Shown here: positions 9,374 through 19,980 of the stretch, in pieces
Layout: each line of letters opens with the position of its first letter
Numbering within the stretch: position 1 is the stretch's first letter
Source: Pseudomonas anguilliseptica
GTDB lineage: Bacteria; Pseudomonadota; Gammaproteobacteria; Pseudomonadales; Pseudomonadaceae
DNA: 64,000 nt
Direction of reading: 5' to 3'
Assembly (NCBI RefSeq): GCF_900105355.1
Contig: NZ_FNSC01000001.1
Coordinates: forward strand, 1,674,001 to 1,738,000
Made by a program: the position numbers and the translations under genes
The notes under the pieces: generated by a model
The model's database searches: none
Told to the model about the DNA's origin: nothing
The model's input: the letters and a program-made list of their open reading frames with translations, nothing else

Positions 9374-10155
9374 GAGTTCTTTGCCTCAGTTTTCTACTTC
9401 TAGCGCTGGCCGGTTGCAGCAGCGGTTTACACATCGACGACAGCCATACCGCCACTGGACAGAACAGCCGCGTGCAGTACATCGTGCTGCACTACACCTC
9501 CACCGACATGGCGCGCTCGCTGCAGCTGCTGACCGAGACCGACGTCAGCAGTCATTACCTTATCGGCGAAGCCCCGCCGACCATCTACCGCCTGGTCGAT
9601 GAAAACCGCCGCGCCTGGCATGCCGGCGACAGCCAGTGGCAGGGGCGTACCTGGCTAAATGGCACCACGATTGGCATCGAGCTAGTCAATCAGGGTTTCT
9701 ATGACGGGCCCAATGGTCGCTACTGGCAGCCCTTTGCCCCGGCGCAGATCGATGCACTGATTGTGCTGCTCAAAGACATCATGCAGCGCCACCAGTTGCC
9801 ACCTGGCAGCATCCTGGCGCACAGCGATGTCGCGCCGCAGCGCAAGGTCGACCCCGGCCCGCTGTTCCCCTGGAAACGTCTGGCCGATGCCGGCCTGATG
9901 CCTTGGCCAGATGCCGGTGCCGTGGCACGTCAGCAGGCGCTGTTCAGTGCCAGTCTGCCAAGCGTGCAGTGGTTTCAGGAGCAGCTGGCACGCCAGGGTT
10001 ATGCCGTGCCCAGCCATGGCGAATTGGACCAGGCCACGCGTAACGTGATCGCCGCCCTGCAGATGAAATACCGCCCGGCCCGCTATGACGGCGAGCCGGA
10101 CGCCGAAACGGCGGCGCTATTGGTGGTGCTGGCCGGAATGGCTACGCAGTACTAA
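9370..10155 (+). CDS. ampDh2: N-acetylmuramoyl-L-alanine amidase AmpDh2 (AmiD-like lipoprotein)
   Basis: This 261-aa zinc amidase cleaves between MurNAc and the peptide stem. A lipoprotein signal with lipobox LAGC places it in the outer membrane facing the periplasm. The amidase_2 domain (about 30-175) shows the first Zn ligand in IVLHYTS and the others in LAHSDVAPQRKVDPGP, with His and Asp. A C-terminal peptidoglycan-binding-like segment follows (about 195-250). P. aeruginosa AmpDh2 lies in the same neighbourhood next to kinB. It probably trims peptidoglycan fragments, affecting AmpC-related signalling and recycling. The start overlaps the marC stop. Confidence 0.92.
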   Translation: MRVLCLSFLLLALAGCSSGLHIDDSHTATGQNSRVQYIVLHYTSTDMARSLQLLTETDVSSHYLIGEAPPTIYRLVDENRRAWHAGDSQWQGRTWLNGTTIGIELVNQGFYDGPNGRYWQPFAPAQIDALIVLLKDIMQRHQLPPGSILAHSDVAPQRKVDPGPLFPWKRLADAGLMPWPDAGAVARQQALFSASLPSVQWFQEQLARQGYAVPSHGELDQATRNVIAALQMKYRPARYDGEPDAETAALLVVLAGMATQY

Positions 10156-10183
10156 GTCGCGCTTTTCGGTTCTAGTGATTGTT

Positions 10184-10218
10184 AACCGCCGAAGCAGAGT
10201 CTGCCTCGGCGGTTCTTT
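10184..10218 (+). terminator. Candidate terminator after ampDh2
   Basis: AACCGCCGA (10184-10192) pairs with TCGGCGGTT (10206-10214), with a further internal GCAGA/TCTGC pairing, followed by a short T-rich tail CTTTAT. The U-tract is weak, so efficiency is uncertain. Confidence 0.55.
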
Positions 10219-10219
10219 A

Positions 10220-10328
10220 TGTCTACATGTTTGCTTTTAGACTGTGCGTCCATGATTCGTTTTGGCGACGCTCTTTTGATCTGAAATGTATACAAAGTTG
10301 TAGCCAAGACACTTTTCGTTTGTCTACA
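10220..10328 (+). promoter_or_regulatory. TGTNTACA box cluster upstream of the nucleobase permease
   Basis: Three 8-mers of the form TGTNTACA occur in the permease leader: TGTCTACA at 10220-10227, the palindrome TGTATACA at 10287-10294, and TGTCTACA at 10321-10328. GntR-family regulators commonly bind TGTATACA-like palindromes, and the gene encodes a purine/pyrimidine-type permease. Binding by a GntR repressor is inference. Confidence 0.4.
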
Positions 10329-10362
10329 TTGCTCGCACAAAAACAACAGCGAGCAACTCAGC

Positions 10363-11836
10363 ATGACGATTTCACCTGTTACGCCGTCGTCCGCGCAGCG
10401 TCCGGAAGACGAAAACCTTGGTATCGGTGCCAACCTCGCCTATGGCCTGCAGCATGTACTGACCATGTACGGCGGCATCGTTGCGGCGCCCCTGATCATT
10501 GGTCAGGCCGCCGGTCTGTCCCCTGCCGAAATCGGCTTGCTGATCGCCGCCTCACTGTTTGCCGGCGGCCTGGCGACCTTGCTGCAAACCCTCGGGTTGC
10601 CGTTCTTCGGCTCACAGCTACCGCTGGTACAAGGGGTGTCCTTTGCCGGGGTGGCGACCATGATTGCGATCCTCGGCAGTGACGGCGCCGGCGGTCTCCC
10701 TGCGGTGTTCGGCGCGGTGATCGCAGCCTCGATTATCGGGCTGTTGATCACCCCGGTATTCTCGCGAATCACCAAATTCTTCCCGCCGCTGGTCAATGGC
10801 ATTGTCATCACCGTCATCGGCCTGACGCTGATGCCGGTGGCGGCGCGTTGGGCCATGGGCGGCAACAGTGCCGCGGCGGATTTCGGCAGCATGGCCAATA
10901 TCGGCTTGGCCGCGTTGACCCTGGTCACCGTGCTGCTGTTGAGCAAACTGGGCAGTTCGAGCATCTCGCGCCTGTCGATCCTGCTGGCCATGGTCATCGG
11001 TACCCTGGTAGCCGTGGCCCTGGGCATGGCGGATTTTTCCAAGGTGACTGAGGGGCCGATGGTGGCGCTGCCCAGTCCGTTCCACTTCGGCATGCCGACC
11101 TTTCATGTCACGGCCATTATTTCGATGCTGATCGTGATTATCGTCACCCTGGTGGAAACCTCGGCGGACATCCTCGCGGTCGGTGACATCATCGAAACCA
11201 AGGTCGACTCCAAACGCCTGGGTAACGGTCTGCGTGCGGACATGATCTCCAGCGTGTTTGCGCCGATCTTCGGCTCTTTCACCCAGAGTGCCTTTGCCCA
11301 GAACGTCGGCCTGGTGGCCGTGACCGGGGTGAAAAGCCGCTATGTGGTGGCCTCGGCCGGTTTGATTCTGGTCACCCTCGGCCTGCTGCCGGTGATGGGT
11401 CGTCTGGTTGCTGCCGTGCCCACGGCGGTGCTGGGTGGTGCTGTTCGGCACCGTGGCGGCCAGCGGGATTCGCACCCTGTCCAAGGTCGATTACCGCAAT
11501 AACATGAACCTGATCATCGTCGCGACTTCGATCGGTTTCGGCATGATCCCGATTGCTGCGCCGACCTTCTATCATCACTTTCCAACCTGGTTCGAGACCA
11601 TTTTCCACTCGGGCATCAGCTCGGCGGCGATCATGGCGATTGCGCTCAACCTGGCCTTCAACCATTTCAAGACCGGCAACTCGGACCAGCAGTCGGTATT
11701 TGTTGCCGGCCACGAGCGTACCCTGCGTTACCAGGACATTGCCGCACTCAACGATGGCGATTACTTCAAGGGCGGCAAGCTGTTCGACGCCGAGGGCAAG
11801 GAAGTGCCGCTGATCAAGGAAGCGTCAGGGCACTAG
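10363..11836 (+). pseudogene. NCS2 family xanthine/uracil-type permease, frameshifted
   Basis: This gene encodes a nucleobase:cation symporter-2 membrane protein. The N-terminal part has QHVLTMYGG and VQGVSFAGVATMIAI. The conserved substrate/Na motif region reads QSAFAQNVGLVAVTGVKSRY, closest to the xanthine/urate branch. The frame breaks near 11435-11445: it enters a wrong frame after VPTAVLGGA, while the true continuation FGTVAASGIRTLSKVDY runs in the +1 frame to 11836. The pattern fits loss of about 11 bases between two TGGTGC repeats. A full product would be about 495 aa with a hydrophilic C-terminal tail. As written, the protein loses its last two or three membrane helices. Sequencing error is possible. 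Confidence 0.85.
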
Positions 11837-11856
11837 CCGGGCTGGCCACCACGTCA

Positions 11857-12261
11857 TTAACGCGGCGTGGTGGCGATCAGGCGTGAGTCGGCCAGGGCCG
11901 CCGTACGGTGTTCGGTGGCTGTGCGGTACTCCGGGTCGGCAAGCATGCTGAGAAAGGCCGCCTTGGACGGATAACGCACCAACAGCAGTTCATCCCACTG
12001 CTCGTCCGCTGGGGCAATCAGGGCCGCTTGTGCGGCGGCCATGACCTGCACCTCACCACCCACTCCGCGCACTTTGCGCAGCGCCGTCTGGCTGTAGCGT
12101 GTATAGGCTTCGCGGCCACTGCAAGGGGCATGGATGCTGCCGTTGGGGTAGCTGGCCTGGGCCTGAAAGCGCAGCAGGTTGAGCATCAGCAGCGGCGTGT
12201 CATCCGCCACCTTGGCGGTGAATGCGGCCAGTTGGTCAGGACTGGGGTTGATGCTGGGCAT
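11857..12261 (-). CDS. DUF1330-like small dimeric alpha/beta-barrel protein
   Basis: This protein of about 134 aa resembles DUF1330/NIPSNAP-type ferredoxin-like barrels. Recognisable segments are PLLMLNLLRF, SGREAYTRYSQTA, DELLLVRYPSKAAFLSMLADPE and the terminal HRTAALADSRLI. These small proteins are usually dimers of unknown or varied function. The start is at 12261, 8 bases after the ribosome binding site GAGGAG; a longer in-frame version has no such signal. It sits between the permease and kinB, on the strand of kinB, with no obvious functional link. Confidence 0.75.
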   Translation of the reverse strand: MPSINPSPDQLAAFTAKVADDTPLLMLNLLRFQAQASYPNGSIHAPCSGREAYTRYSQTALRKVRGVGGEVQVMAAAQAALIAPADEQWDELLLVRYPSKAAFLSMLADPEYRTATEHRTAALADSRLIATTPR

Positions 12262-12355
12262 GGCGGCGCTCCTCATGTGTGGAGCGCCCAGTGTCGGCAT
12301 GCATCGGCCAACAGGCAATCTGCATCAGCCTTGCTGATTGCGCGTAATCGATGCC

Positions 12356-14127
12356 TTAAACCGGCAACGCCACATAGAACTGCGCGCCTTGCCCTGCGCG
12401 TGAATGCACGCCGATCTGTCCGCCATGCAGCTGGACGATTTCCTTGCACAGCGCCAGGCCGAGACCGGCGCCGCCTTTCTTGCGGCTGACCTGGACGAAG
12501 GGATCGAAGATCCGCGTCTGCTGGCGATAGGGGATGCCCTCGCCGTTATCTTCCACGCTAAGCACCACCCGCTCGTCCTGCTGCCGTGCCTGCAGGCGGA
12601 TGTGCCCGCCAGGGTGGCTGTGGCGCAGGGCGTTGCCGATCAGGTTGTCGAGCACCCGTTCGATCTGCAGCGGGTCGATCTGTACGTCCGGCAGCTCGCC
12701 GTGCACCTCGCAGGCCAGACTGACCTGCAGTTCGGCGGCCTGGGTGCTGAAACGTTGCTGGGTTTGCAGCAGCAGTGGCTCTAGAGCGCAGGCCGACAGC
12801 TCCAGGGCTTGCAGGCCGTTCTGGTAGCTCGAGAAATTCAGCAGATCGTTGATCAGTCGCAGCAGGCGCTGCATTTCCTCGTCCACGGTAGTCAGCAGGT
12901 CGGCCTCGCGGGACTCGGCGGCAAACTGCAGGCGCTCCTGCAGCAGGGCGAACGCCATCAGCATGCCGGTCACCGGGGTGCGCAGCTCGTGTGAGGCGCG
13001 CAGCACGAACTCGCTGCGCACCCGTTCAAAGGCGCGTTGCTCGGTCACGTCGCGCAGCACCATCACCGCGCACATCAGCCGCCCCTCACTGTGGCTGACG
13101 CCTGACAGGCTGTAGGCGAGCAGGCGTTTCTCTCCGTCGACCTGCACCTGCACATCGTCCAGCAACTCATCCAGGCTCTCGCCCTGCAGCACCTTGTGCA
13201 GCTGCTCGGCCAGATCGGCGCGTTGCAGCGCCACATCGAGGGTCTGTCCGAGCTGCTCGGCGCCCCAGCCCAACTGGCACAGGGCCACCGGGTTGACGTG
13301 CTCGACCCGGCCGGCGCAATCGAAGATCAGCAGGCCGTCATCGATGCTGTCGAGTACCGCCTGCAGGCGTTGCTGCTCGGCCTGCAATGCTTCGACATCG
13401 CTGTTCTTGAATTCGCGCAGGGCCTCGGCCATCAGGCCGAAACGCTGGCTCAGCGCGGACATTTCCGCCACCGGGGTCAGCGGCAGGGTGACCTGGAAGT
13501 CGCCCTGACCGATCTGGTCAGCGGCCCGCGCCAAAGCCTCAATCGGCCGGACGAAGCGCTGGGCGATGCTATGCGCGGGGACAAAGCCGATCACCAGCAC
13601 CGCCAGGCCGATCATTCCGAGCAAGCCGGCGATCAACCAGGCGCGCTCACGTGCGCGGGCTTCTTCGTATGCGGCGGCATCAACGTAGCGCGTCTGTACC
13701 GCGTTGATGCGATCACGCAGGGCTTCGATGGCGCGGCCGAAGCTGTCATTGCGCAGCAACTCGCGGCGTACGGTCAGGGGTTTGGCCAGCAGGTCATCGA
13801 GGTTGGCGTAGGCGCGCTCGACTTCGGCAATCGCCTGGCGGTCGCTGTCATCGGTTGCGCTTGCGGCGGCCCGTTGCAGCCAGCGTTTGAACTGCAGATC
13901 GGAGGCTTTCAGGGCCTCGCGGTCGAGGTCTTCGGCGAGCAGCAGAATCACCTGCTTGCCCAGCTCCTAACGCAATCCGAGGCTGGCGTCGATGATCTGC
14001 AAATTGCGGGTCATCGCCTGGCTCTGCACCTGAGTCAGCTGCAACACGCTGAACATCCCCAGCAGCAGCCCGACAATAGCCACGGTGAGCAGCGCGCTAC
14101 TGCTGATAAACAGCCGGCTGCGCAGGT

Positions 14128-14131
<4 letters not shown>
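12356..14131 (-). pseudogene. kinB: Sensor histidine kinase KinB, interrupted by amber codon 55
   Basis: KinB is the membrane histidine kinase/phosphatase partner of AlgB, acting on alginate and virulence genes. The full frame (591 codons) starts at a GTG whose GTGA overlaps the algB stop. TM1 spans about residues 6-27, TM2 about 180-205, followed by HAMP, PAS, HisKA (RASHELRTPVTG, with the phosphoacceptor His), and HATPase (DNGEGIPY, GAGLGLALCKEI). Codon 55 (13967-13969) is TAG where P. aeruginosa KinB has Gln, fitting a single CAG-to-TAG change. The rest of the frame is intact. Reinitiation at the GTG at 13951 would lose TM1. It is therefore broken or reduced. Confidence 0.9.
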
Positions 14132-15486
<1,355 letters not shown>

Positions 15487-15732
15487 CTCCTTCTTGTCCC
15501 GCCCCCAGTCATTGCGTGCACAGGGTTAGCCCACGGTGCGTCGTGCAAGTTGCACGGCTGTTCTGTGACGATCATGCAAGCTGCAAGCCTGGCGTCTTCG
15601 CTGATCTTTAATAAGTTATTGATATTTATGAACTTATATCGATAGATAAAGCTGGCATGGCACTTGCCATCTATCAGTAACGACGGCGATAAACGGCCGT
15701 CTGCTTGATTGTTATCCATTGGAGGAACTGCC

Positions 15733-16599
15733 ATGCATCAATTGAAAACTCTGGCTCTGGCTCTGGCTCTGGCTCTGGCCACTGCGACCGCCGGCCTGAT
15801 CGTCCTGGCCCCTTTCGCTGCCTATGCTGCCGAGGGTGATACCAGCCGTGCGTTGAGCGAGGCGCGCCAGGAAGGCTCGATCTGGACTGCGTTTGCCCTT
15901 AACCGCCACCTCAACCCCTTCACCATCGACGTGGATGTGGAAAACGTCAGCGCCAAGCTGACCGGTAAGGTGGAAACCGATGTCGAGCGCGATTTGGCTG
16001 ATCAGATCGCCCTGGGTATTGAAGGGGTGAAGAAGGTCGACAACCTGCTGACCCTCGAGCCGAACTTCGAAGCCAAGGCCAGCGCCGAGCCGAACCTGTC
16101 GCAACGTTTTGACGATGCAACTCTGGTAGCCACGGTGAAATCCAAGCTGTTGTGGAACAGTAATACCGAAGGGTTGGACATCAACGTCAACGCGCTCAAC
16201 GGCAAAGTCAGCCTGATCGGTAGTGCGCAGAGCGCTGAGGCCAAGGACCTGGCCGGTCGTCTGGCGGCCAGCACCGAAGGCGTGCGTGAGGTGAACAACC
16301 TGCTTAGCGTTAGCGCCACTGACAGCAGTGCGGCCAAGGCACAGAACGCGGCCGATGAAACCGCTGCGGCGATCAGCGATGCGTGGATCACCAGCAAGGT
16401 GAAATCCAGCTTTATCTATAGCCGCAACCTCGACGGTTTGAATATTTCGGTCGACACCCAGAAGGGCATGGTCAGCCTCAGCGGCAGTGTGCTGAGCAAC
16501 GCCGAGAAGCAATTGGCCGTTGAAACCGCCCGCTACCTGTTGTCTGAGGCTGCCTTGCCGCTTGGGCAGCCGCTACATCTCACAGGAGATCCACCATGA
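15733..16599 (+). CDS. Periplasmic protein with three BON domains
   Basis: This 288-aa protein has a signal peptide ending in YAAEG and three BON (OsmY-like) domains, at about residues 38-98, 112-178 and 210-275. BON proteins are periplasmic, stress-induced and thought to bind phospholipid. The third domain ends unusually: after VETARY the sequence leaves the normal GV..V.N pattern, so its end may be altered. The start at 15733 follows GGAGG. The signal peptide is built on four exact CTGGCT hexamers (Leu-Ala). The stop overlaps the next gene by ATGA, forming a coupled operon with the DUF2383 and DUF1328 genes. Confidence 0.85.
   Translation: MHQLKTLALALALALATATAGLIVLAPFAAYAAEGDTSRALSEARQEGSIWTAFALNRHLNPFTIDVDVENVSAKLTGKVETDVERDLADQIALGIEGVKKVDNLLTLEPNFEAKASAEPNLSQRFDDATLVATVKSKLLWNSNTEGLDINVNALNGKVSLIGSAQSAEAKDLAGRLAASTEGVREVNNLLSVSATDSSAAKAQNAADETAAAISDAWITSKVKSSFIYSRNLDGLNISVDTQKGMVSLSGSVLSNAEKQLAVETARYLLSEAALPLGQPLHLTGDPP
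15751..15780 (+). repeat. CTGGCT hexamer repeat in BON signal peptide
   Basis: Four exact CTGGCT units (15751-15774) are followed by CTGGCC. They encode alternating Leu-Ala in the hydrophobic core of the signal peptide. Unit gain or loss stays in frame and would alter core length. Confidence 0.85.
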
Positions 16600-17030
16600 C
16601 TGACACCACCGAACAACTCAACGAACTGATCGAAATCACCCGTGACGGCCAGCGCTTCTACCAGCACGCTCACGATGAAGTGAAGGACGTACGCCTGCAG
16701 GTGCTGTTTCGCGACATGTCGCAGAGCAAGAGCGAGTTGATCCGCGCGCTGTCGGTGAAAGTTGCCGCCAACCAGGAAGTCCCGGCCAGCGGCGGTACCT
16801 TTGTCGGCAAGCTGCGTCAGGTTTATGCCGATACCAAAGCTAGCTTGGCCAGCGACACCGAGGCCACCTACGTGGCGCAACTGGAAGAAGCCGAAGACCG
16901 CATTCTGCATGCGTTTGAGGATGCTCTAGAAGGTTCAGAGCCGAGTGTGCAGGCCCTGTTGGCGGTAGAAATGCCGAAAGTTCGTGCCAATCATGACCGT
17001 ATGCGCACCTTGAAGCAGTCCATGCAGTAA
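16596..17030 (+). CDS. PA2169-like four-helix-bundle protein (DUF2383)
   Basis: This 144-aa protein is all-helical and ferritin-like. It starts with LNELIEITRDGQRFYQHAHDEV and holds further Glu/His-bearing helices resembling the DUF2383 family (PA2169-type). These are cytoplasmic stress proteins of unknown biochemical function. Its start codon overlaps the stop of the BON gene, and a DUF1328 gene follows 78 bases downstream. The grouping suggests a stationary-phase or envelope-stress operon. No defects are seen. Confidence 0.85.
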   Translation: MTDTTEQLNELIEITRDGQRFYQHAHDEVKDVRLQVLFRDMSQSKSELIRALSVKVAANQEVPASGGTFVGKLRQVYADTKASLASDTEATYVAQLEEAEDRILHAFEDALEGSEPSVQALLAVEMPKVRANHDRMRTLKQSMQ

Positions 17031-17108
17031 GCACGCTACGGTGTGGCCTGTGCCACACCGGGTCATCTAGCGCCGCGGCGCACACCTGAGTAGACAAGGA
17101 GTATCGCC

Positions 17109-17273
17109 ATGCTGAGTTGGGCCATTACCTTTCTGATTATCGCCATCATCGCTGCAGTTCTGGGCTTCGGTGGTATCGCCGGCACCGCCACGGGTATCGC
17201 GAAGATTCTCTTCGTGGTGTTCCTGGTGATGTTTATCGTCTCGTTCATCATGGGCCGTCGTCCGCGTGGCTAA
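17109..17273 (+). CDS. DUF1328 small membrane protein (YtjA-like)
   Basis: This 54-aa protein has two hydrophobic helices. It begins [14 protein letters not shown] and ends MGRRPRG. The central [17 protein letters not shown] is the DUF1328 signature. Such peptides sit in the inner membrane and are often stress-induced; the function is unknown. The ATG at 17109 follows an AAGGAG ribosome binding site. The ivy start codon follows 11 bases after the stop, so both may share a transcript. Confidence 0.92.
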   Translation: MLSWAITFLIIAIIAAVLGFGGIAGTATGIAKILFVVFLVMFIVSFIMGRRPRG

Positions 17274-17283
17274 AGGAGCACTC

Positions 17284-17741
17284 ATGACCATCAAGACGCT
17301 GCTTGCCGCCCTGTTGCTGGGCGGCAAGCAGCGGCTTTGGCCGCAGACACCGACGGCCAATTCCGCCTCAATGAACTGCTCGCCAGTGACCCTGCTTATC
17401 AGCAAAGCTGGCAGGATCTGGTGCAAGAGGAAAGCCGTTTGCCGGAGTGGGTGATCAACCTCAACGGCATCGCCAGCCCTATGCAAAGCCTGGATGATGA
17501 TGGCGACAAGTACCTGGTCGGCCAGCTGTGCGAAGCGCACAACTGCTTCAACCAGCGCCTCTACGTGGCCTTCAGCTGGGACAAGGAAGACGCCTATGCA
17601 CTCTATGTGCAACTGCCCGACGGCCTGCCGACGGACAGGGCTCCCAGCCAGCACGCCACCCTGCGCTAGCTTGGCGAGCCGGACGAAGGGACTCAGCAGT
17701 TGCTGCAGGAGCAACTGAAGAGCGATCCAAACTGGTACTAG
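17284..17741 (+). pseudogene. ivy: Inhibitor of vertebrate lysozyme (Ivy), double-broken
   Basis: Ivy is a periplasmic C-type lysozyme inhibitor. The ATG at 17284 follows AAAGGAG and opens a signal peptide (MTIKTLLAALLLGG). The frame is lost at about 17325, and the rest (AALAADTDGQFRLNELLA...) reads one frame over. The inhibitory loop appears as CEAHNC, matching the CxxHxC pattern of Ivy. Then LR is followed by TAG (17667-17669), where the family has Trp (LRWLGEPDEG), fitting TGG-to-TAG. The natural end would be NWY-stop at 17741. Two independent lesions make this a probable pseudogene. Its position matches P. aeruginosa PA5481. Confidence 0.85.
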
Positions 17742-17763
17742 CAGGTGGTTGAATAATCACCTG

Positions 17764-17788
17764 CGCTTCCTCGCCTGTTTTTGCCTTG
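17764..17788 (+). repeat. Fragment of intergenic repeat (copy of 5234-5258)
   Basis: The 25 bases beginning CGCTTCCTCGCC and ending TTGCCTTG match 5234-5258 exactly. They lie in the 216-base gap between ivy and the VIT gene, in which no gene is seen. Confidence 0.7.
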
Positions 17789-17957
17789 TCTCGGCTGCCT
17801 CGCCTAGGTTTCTCAACGGCCAGCTAAGTGGCGCAGCTCCGTTATGGCGATCTGTGGATGCAAGAATCCACACAATCGCCACAACGACTACTAACTCCCA
17901 CCACAAAGCGACCTCAGCATGGCCCCCGTGTTTGCATAACTTACGGGGAACTTCGCC

Positions 17958-19980
17958 ATGTTTGATTGTTTATCCATTCCTAAGATCAGCGTCGGTCGCC
18001 GGTTTGTGCTGCTGATCGCCTTGGTTCTGGCGCAGCCCGCGCTGGCCAGCGAGCAATCCGCCGCCGAGCACAGCGAAAGTCCTTATTTCGCGGTACAGAG
18101 CGACGATCCCGCAGTGGATCGCTTACCGCTCAAGGCCACCAAAGTCGAGGTGCGGGTATTGGGGGTGATCGCCGATGTGCGGGTTGTTCAGCAATACCGC
18201 AACGAGGGTACGCGGGCGCTGGAGGCGCGTTATGTGTTTCCCGGCTCGACCCGCGCGGCGGTGTACGGCATGACCGTGCGCTTGGGCGAGCGTGAACTAC
18301 AGGCGCAGATCCGCGAGAAGCAGAAGGCCCAGCAGGAATATCAACAGGCCAAGAGCGCCGGTAAAACTGCGGCCCTGCTCGAACAACAGCGCGAAAATGT
18401 ATTCCAGATGAATGTCGCCAATATCCTGCCCGGTGATGTGGTCGACGTGGAGCTGCGTTATACCGAGTTGCTGCTGCCCACCGATGGCGTCTACAGCTTC
18501 GTTTTCCCTACCGTGGTCGGGCCGCGCTACAACGGCAGTGCCGGCAGTGAGAGCCACAAGGCTGGCCCCTGGGTCAGCACACCATATTTGCCCGAGGGCG
18601 AAGCGACGGGCGATGCTTTCTCGCTCGCGGTGGAGTTGCAGTCGCCGGTGCCGTTGGCCGATATCCGCTCGCCAAGCCACAAGATCGAACTGCAACAGAG
18701 CACGCCGAGTCAGGCGCGGGTCAGCCTGGGCAGCGATGCGGGGCAGAGCAATAACCGCGATTTCATCCTCGACTATCGTTTGAGTGGCGCCACTTTCGAG
18801 AGCGGCGTGCTGCTGTCCAAAGGCACCGAAGATAACTTCTTCCTGGCCTTGATCGCGCCGCCGGCGAAGGTGAAAAGCCAGATGCTGGTGCCGCGCGAAT
18901 ATATCTTCGTGGTGGATATCTCCGGCTCCATGCATGGCTTCCCGCTGGATACCGCCAAGCGCCTGCTGAAGAATCTGCTCGGGCGTTTGCGCCCGGTCGA
19001 CAGCTTCAATGTGCTGTTGTTCTCTGGCAGTAGCAGCATGCTCGCCGATGAGTCGCAGGCGGCTACCCCAGCGAATATCGAGACTGCGTTGGGTATGCTC
19101 GACACCACGATGGGCTCGGGCGGCACCGAGCTGCTGCCGGCGTTGCGCAAGGCACTGGCTGTGCCGAGCGATCCCGAGCGGGCGCGTAGCTTTGTAGTGG
19201 TCACCGATGGTTTTGTGTCGGTTGAACGCGAGGCCTTCGAGCTGGTGCGCAACAATCTGGACAAGGCCAATATGTTCGCCTTCGGTATTGGCAGCTCGGT
19301 CAATCGTCAGCTGATCGAGGGCCTGGCGCGGGCCGGGCAAGGCGAGCCTTTTGTAGTCCTCAACGAGGCGGCGGCGGACGAGCAGGCCGAGCGCTTTCGG
19401 CAGATGATCGATGCGCCGGTGCTGGCCAATCCGCAGGTGCGTTTCGCTGGCTTGCAGGTCTATGACGTCGAGCCCGTGGCCCTGCCGGATCTGTTCGCTC
19501 AGCGGCCTCTGGTAGTGTTCGGCAAATGGCGCGGCGAGGCGCGCGGCAGCCTGCAAGTGGAGGGGCGCGGCGCGGCCGGGCCGTATCGAGGTACCGATCA
19601 AACCCGAGATGGCCAGCGAGAACAATCGGGCGCTGGGCTATTTATGGGCGCGGCATAAGGTCGCCAGCCTTACCGATCAGGAAACCCTCGAAGGTGACTA
19701 CGTCCATAGCCAGGCGATTCTCGACTTGGGTCTGAAATACAGCCTGCTGACGCCTTACACCTCGTTTATCGCCGTGGACGAACAGGTGCGCAACCCCGAC
19801 CCGGCCGCTGCCGCCAGCGTCAAGCAAGCGCTGCCGTTGCCCCAGGGCGTGAGCAATCAGGCGATAGGTGCGCTGGTGTCGAGCACCCCGGAGCCGAGTA
19901 CCTGGCTGATGTTGCTGGTCGCGGCTCTGGGTATGGGTTGGCTGGCGCGCCAGCATGCTCGTCAGGAGCAACTTGAGTGA
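17958..19980 (+). pseudogene. VIT/von Willebrand factor A surface protein with PEP-CTERM-like tail, frameshifted
   Basis: This encodes an exported protein of about 675 aa. The parts are a signal peptide (about 1-31), a VIT domain (about 45-175; starts near VEVRVLGVIADV), a vWA domain with the MIDAS motif DISGS at about residue 320, and a C-terminal sorting tail. The tail has the PEP motif (STPEPSTW), a hydrophobic helix and a basic end (ARQHARQ). The frame breaks near 19588-19598: the first frame ends in nonsense at 19658, while MASENNRALGYLWARH continues one frame over to 19980. The change fits loss of about 5 bases. The adjacent exosortase is the likely processing enzyme. As written, the product loses its sorting tail. 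Confidence 0.82.

Noticed and set aside
18297..19625. A 442-aa open frame on the minus strand
   Set aside because: It is antisense to the VIT/vWA gene and has a His/Arg/Gln-rich composition typical of shadow frames.
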